Origin: Salpingoeca rosetta | Lineage: Eukaryota; Opisthokonta; Choanoflagellata; Craspedida; Salpingoecidae | DNA length: 23,454 bases | Assembly: GCF_000188695.1 (NCBI RefSeq) | Contig: NW_004754932.1 | Span: 570,026-593,479 of the forward strand | Direction of reading: 5' to 3' | Part shown: piece after piece, positions 10,719 through 19,561 of the stretch | Position numbering within the stretch: position 1 is the first letter of the stretch | Layout: every line of letters begins with the position of its first letter | The notes under the pieces: model-generated | Databases searched by the model: none | Seen by the model: only the letters and a program-made list of their open reading frames with translations | What the model was told of the DNA's origin: nothing | Program-made: the position numbers and the translations under genes

Positions 10719-11890
10719 AATGCGGCGCGGAGGAAGGCGTGGGGACGGGGACGCGGTGCTTGCGGAAGAGGGCTGGTATGCTTGCATGTACAGCTTTGGG
10801 CGCGTGCCGGGCTTTCGCCGCTGCGTTGCCCGCAGTTCTGCCGGCCGCCGCCGCTGCTGCTGTGGCGAAGGCGTTGTTCTCGACTCAAGCGCAGCCTGCA
10901 TCCCATCAGCATCCGTGTACATGGGCAGATTCAACGCTACGTGGCCCGTGTTCACGGCGTGGACGTGGCCTCCATCGCCGCCGTACGCGCCGCTGAAATC
11001 GCGTGTGGGCAGCACCACTGCCGACCGCGGGGCCGCTGGTGAGCGGGACCGGTGACGCGTGAACCGCGACCACCACGACCCGCCACCAGTGCTGCCACCA
11101 CTGGTCTGGCTGTTGCTTGCACCAGCAGCAGCCCCACTCGTCTGGCCCGTTGCAGCCGTCATGGTCGTTGTTGCCGTGTGTGCGCTGCCGCCGCTCTGCT
11201 GCGGGCTGGCCAGCTTGGCCGAGGCAGGCTCTGCGCCACGCCGGGCAGTGGCTGGCGATGCGTTGTGACCAGGCAGCATCCACGCTTGCAGCGGTGTCTC
11301 CGCCAGCCCAGAGTCGGAATCGCCATCAGCGTATACGGGCGCAACGCCTGGTGTGTGCATGTGTACATGTATGAACGCGTTTGAACCAGTGTAAGGGGTG
11401 TGGTTGTAGCATTGTAACAGGGAGGGGGTCGAAGGGAGGGGGTCGTAACGAAACGAAAACAACCAAGAAGGGGGCGGGCGAACGTGTACGAGGATGCATA
11501 CACAGATACACAGATACGTAGTACACACAGACACAGACGGGCAGACAGCCCCCTCTCCTCAATGCGTCGAAGCAACAGCACCTGCTGTGTGCGGCAGCTT
11601 GACCACGGCGCCGTTGCGGCTGAGTGTGGACATCTCCATCTCGTTGATTGGGTAGAGGTCGGATTGCTTCGTGCGGTTACATGAGCGGCCAACCCAGTAG
11701 CAGTTGGTTGCAATAAATAGGCCGCCCAGGCAAAGCACCACAATCAACCATGCCTGTGACAAGCCAGCCCCACCAGAATCGCCTGAAATACACGTTTACA
11801 TCACGCAGCGGCGAAGGTCAAAAATGAAGAGTGGGCCAGGTCATGCCCACCCATCATCTCAGCACAACACACAAACAGCCAGCCAGCCAG

Positions 11891-11969
<79 letters not shown>

Positions 11970-14900
11970 TGCTCTCACCGTCGTTGCTGGCATTTGCCTC
12001 CTCTGGCGATGCAAAGCATGTGGTGTCAACGAGGGCCTCACAGGGGCGCTTCACGCCAAAGGGACAGGTGGACTGGCGACAAGCGCGCAGGGTCACCGCA
12101 CCACAGTGAGAACAACGGCAGCGTACGTGCGCTCGTGCGTGTATGTGTGTATGTGTGCGCGAGTATTTTGCGGCATGGAAATGAGCACACAATTCCAGTG
12201 TGTGGAGCAAGCGCAACATGCAATGAATGGACGTACCTCTGGTGTGCATGGGAGGCACTGGAAGTTTGATTTTCCATCGCAAACCGAGGCGGCATAGCTG
12301 CCGTTCTCGCACGGGGCATCGCACGCGCGACATGCCACGCCATCGGGGCTAAACCTGCACATTGCAATTGGTGGTGGTGTTGTGATGTGAGCTGTGTCGT
12401 TGCGCGGCCGTGCGGCTTGGCAGCACTGGTTCACAGGGGCAGCAGGACAAGGCGCAGGGACACACAGGCGCACGAAGAGGTGCAAACAACAAACAAACAC
12501 ATGCAAACAAGCCAACAAGCAAACAAGCAAGCAAATACACAAGCAATGACAACTGCAAACAAACTGACGTGTCTGGCGGGCAAGGTGCGCAGCGCAAGTC
12601 TTGTGTTGCTGTGCATGTGTAGAGGGGAAACGAGCCAGAGGGACAGCCCGTGGCGCTGCAAGGAACACACGGCGTCGCTGGGTCAAAGTCGTGGTCTGTG
12701 TATCCTTCTTCACACGCATACTGCTCACAGTCTGGCACCGACCCTTCAGGCACATAGACGCCAGGGCTGCATTGCGCGCACTGGGCTCCGTCACCAACCG
12801 TGCCGGCAGGACAGGGGCGACACGCCGTGCGACTCGGCTCAAACTGGTCGAGGTAGCGGCCAGGTTGGCACGTGATGCAGCCTGGTGGTTGCAACAGGGC
12901 ACGAACATGGCGCAGAACGAGGATGAGAACAAACCAAATCAGGTCAATGACAGGATGACGAGAAGGCAATGCCAGAAACCATAAATGTGCGCGCACATAC
13001 ACACAAATAAACACATACACATACACACGCACACACAAACACACATACATACACACACATACACAAACACAAACAACACACACACACACACAAAACAACA
13101 CACACACAAACAACACACACACACATACACATACATACACACACACAAACAACACACACACACACACATACACACACACACACAACACAACTTTAGGACC
13201 ACTACGAAGAACTAAAGACGCTCCTCTCGCGGGGTTATTGTATGAATTAACCTGGGAGAGTGACATAAGTGCTGAAGTTGTATGGGCGACATTCAAAAAT
13301 TTATCATTTGCGGACAGGTGTTCGACGCCTACGAATCTGACTTTTATGGGACGGTGTGTCCTGTAGGCCACGTACGAAAGTCTCTTTGCTTGGCCGTTTA
13401 TCGGCTAGACATGAACTTTAGTGCATTAGTACATTCGTTGAACGACTTCTTTGCAGAAGGTTTTGGAACATGAAAAGATTTGGCTTTTTGCGCACTGCTT
13501 CGCCTGCCGAACGGGCCCAATCGACTTTCTTGCACACACAACAACACACACACACATACACATACATACACACACACAACAACACACACACACACACATA
13601 CACACACACACACAAACACAAACAACACATCAACCCACCCCTCACACAACATCGACCACAACAGCCAACACTGACCGCAGCAGTTGTCCTCTGCAGATCG
13701 CTTGCGGGCGGCGACGTCAACGGTGGTTGATGGCCCTTCACAGTCCCGCCCGCCACACGCAGGGCTCGGGTTCACACAGCTGCGCACGAGCGTGCGCGTG
13801 CGGTTTGCACGCTGCTCAACGCCGCACCCTTTCGGCAGCCATGGCGTCCATGGTGTCCACGACCCTTCCTGTGAAACCCAGAGCGACCAGCCGCCATCAA
13901 CGCGGCACGCGCTGTCGCATGTCGCCTCTCCATACACGGTCTCATTGCGGACGTTTGTGACAGTCTGTGGACCAACGCAGCGGCACGACGGCCACGGTGA
14001 CGTGCACGTGCGAACCCCAACGCGCTTGGAAACGCGCACGCGTTGCTGCCCACAGCCGATGGTGTCGACAAACTGCCAGTCGCTCCACTCGCCAAACACA
14101 AACGACGACCAGCCATCCTGCAGGGCAGACACGGGGACGGTCTGCATGTCATCTTCGACCACACGCGCATCGCCAACACACACGCGCGACGCGCACGGTG
14201 TGCCGGCAGCGTCGCATGCGCGAGTCACGTTGCGAGAGCGGGTGCGCTGCACTTCGTGCGTGCTGTTGCACGGCAGTCCCAGCGCGTCAATGTCTGGATA
14301 ACCCCACGCGGACCATTCCGACATGTGTACAACCGCCCAGCCTTGGAACCCGTCGCAACAGTCCTGTGATCGAAACACGGCTTGGTTGCTTGCAGTGCTG
14401 TTGCTATTGCTGGTCGTGCCGTTGGGGGCGGTGACGGTGGTGGTAGTGGTAGTGCCTGCGTCTGGTACTGTTGGTGCCGTTGGTTGTGACGATGGTGCTG
14501 TTGGGCCAAGCGACCAATCACGCACAGTGCGCTGTGTGGAGACGCCAGCACACGCGTCTTGGTTGCACGAGTTTGGCGGGATGGCGCAGGTGCGCGCATC
14601 CTGGCGCCGCCGCACCCAAACGTTTGAAACGAGCGGGCAGTTGTCACCCGGGTTGGGTGTTGTCCACGCGCTCCAGTTGCCCAGCAGCCATTCGCTCACG
14701 TCTGCACTGAGGTTTCGCAGCGTCATGCTTCGCTGTTCCGTCACTGCCTCTGCCAGGTCCTCTGTGCACGGCTGTCCACCGCACACGGGCGCCACGCACT
14801 CGCGCATGCGGCGGCGGGTCCGTGCTTGCCCCTAACGCGAGGACGCATTGAAACGCAAACGGGAAGAGGGAGCGTGAGTTGGGGCGAGCGCTAGCGTGTG

Positions 14901-16780
14901 TTGAATGCAACAATATTCGCAAGACAAAGCAACGAAAGCCAAAGAAGCAATCTCACATGACACACGCAACAAGTAAAACAAACGAACCAGACAAAGCACA
15001 CAGTCACACACATACACAAGACGGCGAGATAAACATACACACAGACACACAGACACACACAGACACAGACACACACAGACACACACAGACACACACACGC
15101 ACAGACACAGACACACACACACACACACACACACCTGTGGAGTGTCGCAGAGAAGGAGATCGAGTGGGGGTTCCCAGGCAGACCAGGACCCCTCTTGCCA
15201 TGGGGTGTATGTGGCATTGCGCACACAGCCAGGAACGCACGACTCTGCTGCTGTCCTGTTCTCCACCTGCACCGCAATGCGAGTGGTGGCGCCAACGCAA
15301 TCACGGCCGCCGCAAGCCGGCGCGGGGTTTGTGCATGTGCGCACCTCCACACGCGTCCTGTTTCGCTGTTGCGCAACATCGCATCCTGGTGGGTCGAACG
15401 CCGACCACGCCGACCACTCGCTGCCATCTGGTGCGAACCACGCCCCAAAGGCACCGTCAACGGGCTGCCAAGTCACGTTGCGCACTTGGATGTCGACGAG
15501 CGTGGCGTCGCCCTCGCAGGGACGGCCGTTACACTGCGGCGCCGGGTTGGTGCATGTGCGGTTGAGCATGCGCGTGCGGTTCTGTGTCTGCGGGCCAGCG
15601 CAGTCTGCAGGCCAGGGTTGCGACCACTCTGTCCACTCGGAGACGGGCATGGGGTCAGACCACCCGCCGTCCATGTATTCATCAGCAACGCGCCGCTCTA
15701 CATCCTCCACGATGCGCACGCGCTCGCCCTGGAACAAAGTGGTGGTGGTGGCGGCGGGTATGAATTGTGGTGTGTTCACGTGTGTGAGGTGTGGTGGTAG
15801 TCAAGTTGAAGGTTGAGAAGACGAAGGATCATGATGCACACAGACAGACATAAACATGCACGTTTGCAACACACACACACACACAGACACAGACACACGG
15901 ACATAGACACACGCACACATGCACACGCACACATGTACACGCGCACACACGCACATACAGACATAGACACGCACTTACTCCCATTCTCACACACATGCAG
16001 CGTACCGAACACGAGACGCCGCCACAGCTTGGCGGCGGGTTGTTGCATTCGCGGGTTTGCTGCTTCTGCCGAAAGCGGCTCTGCTCAATGCCGCACCCCT
16101 CTGGCGCAAACTCACTCCACTCCGTCCAAGACCCATCCTGCCATTCCCCAAACTGGCCATCAACGGGGCAGCAGTTTTCCTCGGCAGTGCGCGTGCCAAC
16201 TCTCGTGTCCACCACGCGCGTCTCGCCAACACAATCACGGCCGCCACACGACGGCGCCGGCGCCGTGCAGTTGCGCGTGTGTATGCGACGACGCGTGCGG
16301 TTCTGTGCAACACCGCACACGTCTGGTGTGTAGGCGGACCACTGCGACCATTCGCTCGTCTGCCAGGCGGTGAAGTTGCCGTCAACGGGGCAGCAGTTCT
16401 CCTCGGCAGTGCGGTACTCAATATCAACGTAGTCGCGCGTATCTGGTCCCGTGCATGCGAGTCCGCCACACGCTGGCGATGGGTTGGTGCACGTGCGTGT
16501 CTGCACCTGTGTTCTCGCGCGCGTCTGGTTGACCCCGCAACCTGCAGGGCTGTAGTCTGTCCACGCAGACCAGGGGCCACCACGCCACGTCGTGTAGCTG
16601 CAAAGATGGGGGAAGGGGGAGGTTGAGGGGAGACAGAAAGGATGGGTACACAAGCGCGCATGAATCACAGCAACAGCGGCAGGCAGGGAATGTAAACAGA
16701 CCGCCACCGAGAACACGCACTAAAAGTTCACACAACGATACACAATCACACACACACACACGCACGCACACACACACACG

Positions 16781-16858
<78 letters not shown>

Positions 16859-18931
16859 ACTCACTTTCCGTTGACAGAGCAGCAGTTCTCTTCTGCGGTG
16901 CGCACTTGACTCTGTGTGTCTGTGGCCGTGGGCGAGCCAACACACGCGCTTCCCCCACACACGGGCGCAGGGTCCGTACACGTGCGCACGCGCGTGCGAA
17001 GCCGTTCCCGCCTCTGTTCAACACCGCATTCGCTGGGCGTGTAGTCAGACCAGTTGCTCCACTCCTCCGGCGCCCACTGCGACCACTCCCCGTCTACTGC
17101 ACAACAGTTGGCGCTGGCGTTGCGCGTCTGCGTCTCCGTGTCGATGTGTGTGCTGTTTCCAGGACAGGGCAGTCCGCCGCAAGCCGGTGCCGGCTGCGTG
17201 CATGTACGCGTGCGGCGGCGAATGCGCGTGCGCGTCTGTTCAACACCACACGTGTCCGGGGAGAAGGCCGACCAGGGGGACCACTCTCCAGCGAGCCAGG
17301 CAGTCCAGCCACCGTCAACAGGGCAGCAGTTGTCGGCGGCCGTGCGCGTGTCTTGCTCCGTTGTCACGCGGGTGGCGTTGCCCGCACAGGGAGCTCCCCC
17401 GCACAGCGGCGCAGGGCTCGTGCACGTGCGCGTTGCCACCACCTGCCGCGTTCGCTGCTGCTCAACGCCGCACTGCGCCGGCGACCACTCCGTCCATTCA
17501 CCAGACAGCGACGGCGCGACGGTCCAGTTTGACCACCCGCCGTGCACGGGGCCACAGCAGTTGTCGCTCGCGGGCCGCGCATCCGTCTGCGCCACCTCCT
17601 CGCTTGCACCGCCATCGTTGCACGTCGACGCCGGCGGTGCGCAGTTGGGAACAACACACGTGCGCGTGCGCGTGCCCGTGCGCGTGCGTGTCTGGTTGAC
17701 GTTGCACTCCTGCGGCTCCCACTGCGTCCAGTTGGACCAAGCGATGGGGGACCACGGCGACCAGTGCGCCTCCTCACGAAGCGGGGCGGCAGCATGCAGG
17801 GTGATGTTGTCAATGACAAAGGTCGCGTCGCTCGTGTCTCCCAGCACCACCTCCACACCCAGCTGCACGTAGTTGGCGTTGATGTCCGAGAAGAAGAGAA
17901 CGTGGTCCTCCCACACGCCGCCAGCCGTGCCATTTCCCTCCTGCTGTTGCTGTTGTTGCTTCACGGTTGCCGCTGTGATGCGAGCCACTTCAATGGACTG
18001 ATGCGGCAGGAAGATGCCTGGGTCCACCCCACTACCGCTGCCACCGTCTGTAGGCGGCGGCATTGTGCTGGTACGCATGGTGGTGGTGGCGGCGGCGGTC
18101 GTGTTCATGGACACCGTCGACGCCTGTGGTATCGCTGTTGTTGTTGTCGTCGTCGCTGCTGCGGTGGTGGTTGTGGGCGTGATCAGAGTGGTGCCAGCTG
18201 TTGTTGTTGTTGTTGTTGTTGTTCCGCCACCGCCACTGTCATCGTGGCGCGTGAGGTAGTAGACCACGAGCGAATCTGCTTGCTGTAGCGTGCCGTGCAC
18301 CTCCAAGTGGATGCCTGCTGTCAGGTTCACTGCACACTCCGTGTAAAAGAGACCCGTGGACCAGCGGGCAGATGTCCCCAGCGCATGAGCCTCCAGCACG
18401 TGGTCAACAGCACCTGCTGCGACAGGCACCACCTGGCGCCGGCGATGTTGGTGGTATTGGTGGTGGTGTTAAACAAGGGGGGGGGGGGTCAACGTGTGAG
18501 AAGTGAGCTGTACATTGAGGCTGAGGCGCGAGTCACACAACAGAGACAAACAAGCACAGGAACACACAGACACACAACACACACACACACGACACGACAC
18601 ACACACAGACACACAACACACACACACACAGACACACAACACACAGACACAAACACAACACCTTAAAGTAGCCTCGTGGTGCTGGGGGTTGTGCAGCGGT
18701 GATGTTCCAGGATAGCGACCCTGCGGGCGGCGTGGTGTCGTTGCCGATACCCGTGGCGATGGGCACGTCATTGAAGTCCTCGCCCCACACCAAGATGCGC
18801 GCGGATGAAGGAATGTCCACCGCCCCAGGGGCAGTCGTGGCAGGGCATGGCGCAAGACAAGCCAGCACAATCACAGCCGTGGCCAGCAGCACTTGTGGCC
18901 GTACACGTCGGCTTGTGGCAGCCGCAGCCAT
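7980..18931 (-). CDS. Large single-pass receptor: N-terminal domain, ~14 TSP1-like repeats, Cys-rich region, TM, Tyr-motif tail
   Basis: Probable cell-surface adhesion or signalling receptor; ligand unknown. Exons: 18931-18662, 18432-16865, 16597-16006, 15728-15135, 14831-13676, 12881-12569, 12354-12237, 12072-11979, 11782-11582, 11347-10718, 10537-10290 and 9998-7980. They total 7803 nt (2600 residues) with all phases matching. ATG 18931 has a strong context (AAGATGG) and starts a signal peptide (RRVRP, then [14 protein letters not shown]). Residues ~36-305 look beta-sandwich-like (ends [10 protein letters not shown]) with a Thr-rich insert ~157-222. TSP1-like repeats run ~313-1392 (WSxW, CGVEQxRxR, RTCxxPxPxCGGxxC), then a TNFR/ephrin-receptor-like Cys-rich region ~1394-1562 (Cxx[13 protein letters not shown]). 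The membrane helix is ~1579-1600, beginning [11 protein letters not shown]. The cytoplasmic tail of about 1000 residues is disordered, with repeated YA motifs, poly-Asp/Glu, poly-Ser/Lys and His-rich blocks. No kinase domain is seen. I recognise the domain classes but not a named orthologue. Confidence 0.85.
10031..10078. repeat. (TG)n tract (sense CA) near the acceptor of receptor intron 11
   Basis: Sense (CA)n lies 31 nt before the acceptor at 9999, followed by a pyrimidine-rich TTTCCTTGCAG. Confidence 0.92.
10549..10578. repeat. (TG)n tract (sense CA) at the acceptor of receptor intron 10
   Basis: Acceptor-side member of a TG...CA pair in the same intron; its partner is at 10662-10717. 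Confidence 0.93.
10662..10717. repeat. (CA)28 tract beginning exactly at the donor of receptor intron 10
   Basis: Sense intron starts ATTG|GTGTGTGTG; the whole 5' part of the intron is TG repeat. Confidence 0.95.
11582..11782 (-). other. Receptor transmembrane exon
   Basis: Encodes a short Gly-rich stalk, a hydrophobic helix of about 22 residues, then the cytosolic start [20 protein letters not shown]. The Arg/Lys residues after the helix and the Cys-rich domain before it fix a type I orientation. Flanking introns are both phase 1 (G|GC junctions), so the exon is symmetrical. Confidence 0.85.
11892..11968. repeat. (CA)n(CG)7 alternating purine-pyrimidine tract at the donor of receptor intron 8
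   Basis: About 31 CA units run into seven CG units on plus; the sense strand reads GTGAGAGCAT, (CG)7, (TG)31, starting 10 nt after the donor at 11978. This is a strong Z-DNA-prone sequence. Confidence 0.95.
12137..12165. repeat. TG-rich tract (sense CA) in receptor intron 7, acceptor half
   Basis: GTGCGTGTATGTGTG on plus; sense CA/ACAC tract in the 3' half of the intron 12236-12073. Confidence 0.75.
12985..13191. repeat. Complex CA/ACAT tract, left flank of an inserted segment in receptor intron 5
   Basis: CA with TA and AAC interruptions. Its last ~80 bases (about 13108-13191) nearly match 13537-13620, making direct repeats around 13192-13534. Confidence 0.85.
13192..13534. mobile_element. 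Unrecognised ~343-bp unique segment inside microsatellite, possible degenerate insertion
   Basis: AT-richer, non-repetitive sequence in the largest coding-region intron (13675-12882), bounded on both sides by similar CA/ACAT arrays. Plus 13282-13473 reads 63 residues open ([14 protein letters not shown]...) and a minus frame from 13371 is open too, but neither shows a domain. There are no clear inverted ends or target-site duplication apart from the flanking array. It could instead be ancestral intron sequence split by array duplication. Confidence 0.35.
13535..13622. repeat. Complex CA/ACAT tract, right flank of the inserted segment
   Basis: Near copy of 13108-13191, including the landmarks ACATACACATACATACAC and AACAACAC. 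Confidence 0.85.
15003..15134. repeat. CA/CAGA tract at the donor of receptor intron 4
   Basis: Sense GTGTGTGTG from the first intron base after CCACAG, continuing as TG with TCTG units. Confidence 0.93.
15866..15976. repeat. CA-rich tract in receptor intron 3, donor half
   Basis: CA with GA, TG and TA interruptions on plus; sense TG-rich, 30 nt after the donor at 16005. Confidence 0.85.
16745..16856. repeat. Long (CA)n tract at the donor of receptor intron 2
   Basis: About 112 bp; sense GTGAGTCTCG then (TG)n, immediately after the donor at 16864. Confidence 0.95.
18560..18660. repeat. CA/CAGA tract at the donor of receptor intron 1
   Basis: Sense GTGTTGTGTTTGTGTCTGTG from the donor at 18661. 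Confidence 0.9.
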
Positions 18932-19180
18932 CTTCACACTGCCCTGCCTGCGCCGCCTGCCCCGCATGTGTATGCACGTGCACTGGCCACCACCACCACC
19001 ACCACAACTGCTGCTGCTGCTGTTGAGGTGTGTGGCTGCGGTTGTCAGCACTTGTGATGGCTGTGTGTGAGCCGTCAGCGTTACTCTCCGCTCTCGATGA
19101 GCAGTGCCATGGGCCTTCTTGCAAGCTGCGGTGGGCGGTGTGTTGATGGCTGCGTTGGCGATGGTGGTTACTTGCACCTT
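18932..19180 (-). other. Probable receptor 5'UTR exon with a short uORF
   Basis: Lies between a good acceptor (tgcttgttctatgcag, ending at 19181) and the start ATG. It contains an out-of-frame ATG giving a nine-codon uORF (MALLIESGE-stop) and an in-frame, weak-context ATG at 18967 that would add 12 residues (MRGRRRRQGSVK) before the preferred start. Upstream, the main frame stays open to the acceptor, so a longer N-terminus cannot be excluded. Confidence 0.45.
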
Positions 19181-19561
19181 CTGCATAGAACAAGCAGCAA
19201 CGCGAGTGTACGCGCGCGTGTGTGCAGGGCGTGTGTGGAGCGTTACAGGCTTGCCGCCGGGTTGGTCGAAGGTGACAAGGGATTGTCAGTGGCAAGCAAA
19301 CCGAAGACCAACACCGAGCAGGGAGTGGTGGTGGGCTGGTGGATGGGTGCATGCAAAAGACAACGCGCCACTGCAGACTTGCCAAAGCCAACAGCATGGG
19401 CTGGTGCAAGCAAGCAAGCAAGGCAAGCAAGGCAAGCACGGATGTCTGGCAGCAAGGCACCAAGGAAGGAAGCATGTGTGCATGCATGCGCACATACAAC
19501 ACACAACCGTACACACGCACGCATGCACACAACGGTGCGCGCGCAAGCGTTCCCCGCTCAC
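19181..19561 (-). other. Predicted 5'UTR intron of the receptor gene
   Basis: Donor GAG|GTGAGC at 19561 and acceptor TATGCAG at 19181 on the minus strand. A TG-rich tract (CA on plus, about 19490-19535) sits just after the donor, as in the coding introns. No coding constraint supports it, so confidence is moderate. Confidence 0.45.

Larger units (their letters stand above)
13676..18432 (-). other. TSP1-like repeat region of the receptor (exons 2-5)
   Basis: About 14 tandem repeats with a period of about 74 residues in the best-kept copies. Each has two W-x-x-W motifs (possible C-mannosylation sites), then C-G-V-x-Q-x-R-x-R, R-T-C, P-x-C-G-G-x-x-C, a TEQxTRTA-like strand and a closing N-C-C-P-V-D-G. 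That makes six cysteines per unit, including a Cys-Cys doublet absent from the textbook TSP1 fold. Copies in exons 2-3 are regular; those in exon 5 are divergent and split by a Thr/Ser/Asn-rich spacer. Many N-x-S/T sites occur. Confidence 0.8.

Noticed and set aside
10653..11534. Long frames with HTHTHT or VCVCVC stretches (here and at many introns)
   Set aside because: Translations of CA/TG microsatellites; they span intron tracts that splice signals remove.
13282..13473. 63-codon plus-strand frame in the inserted segment as a small gene
   Set aside because: No start context, domain or splice support, and it lies antisense within an intron; reported only as part of the unexplained segment.
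12985..13620. CRISPR-like or tandem-gene repeat array
   Set aside because: It is an interrupted CA/ACAT microsatellite with no unit/spacer structure, inside a eukaryotic intron.
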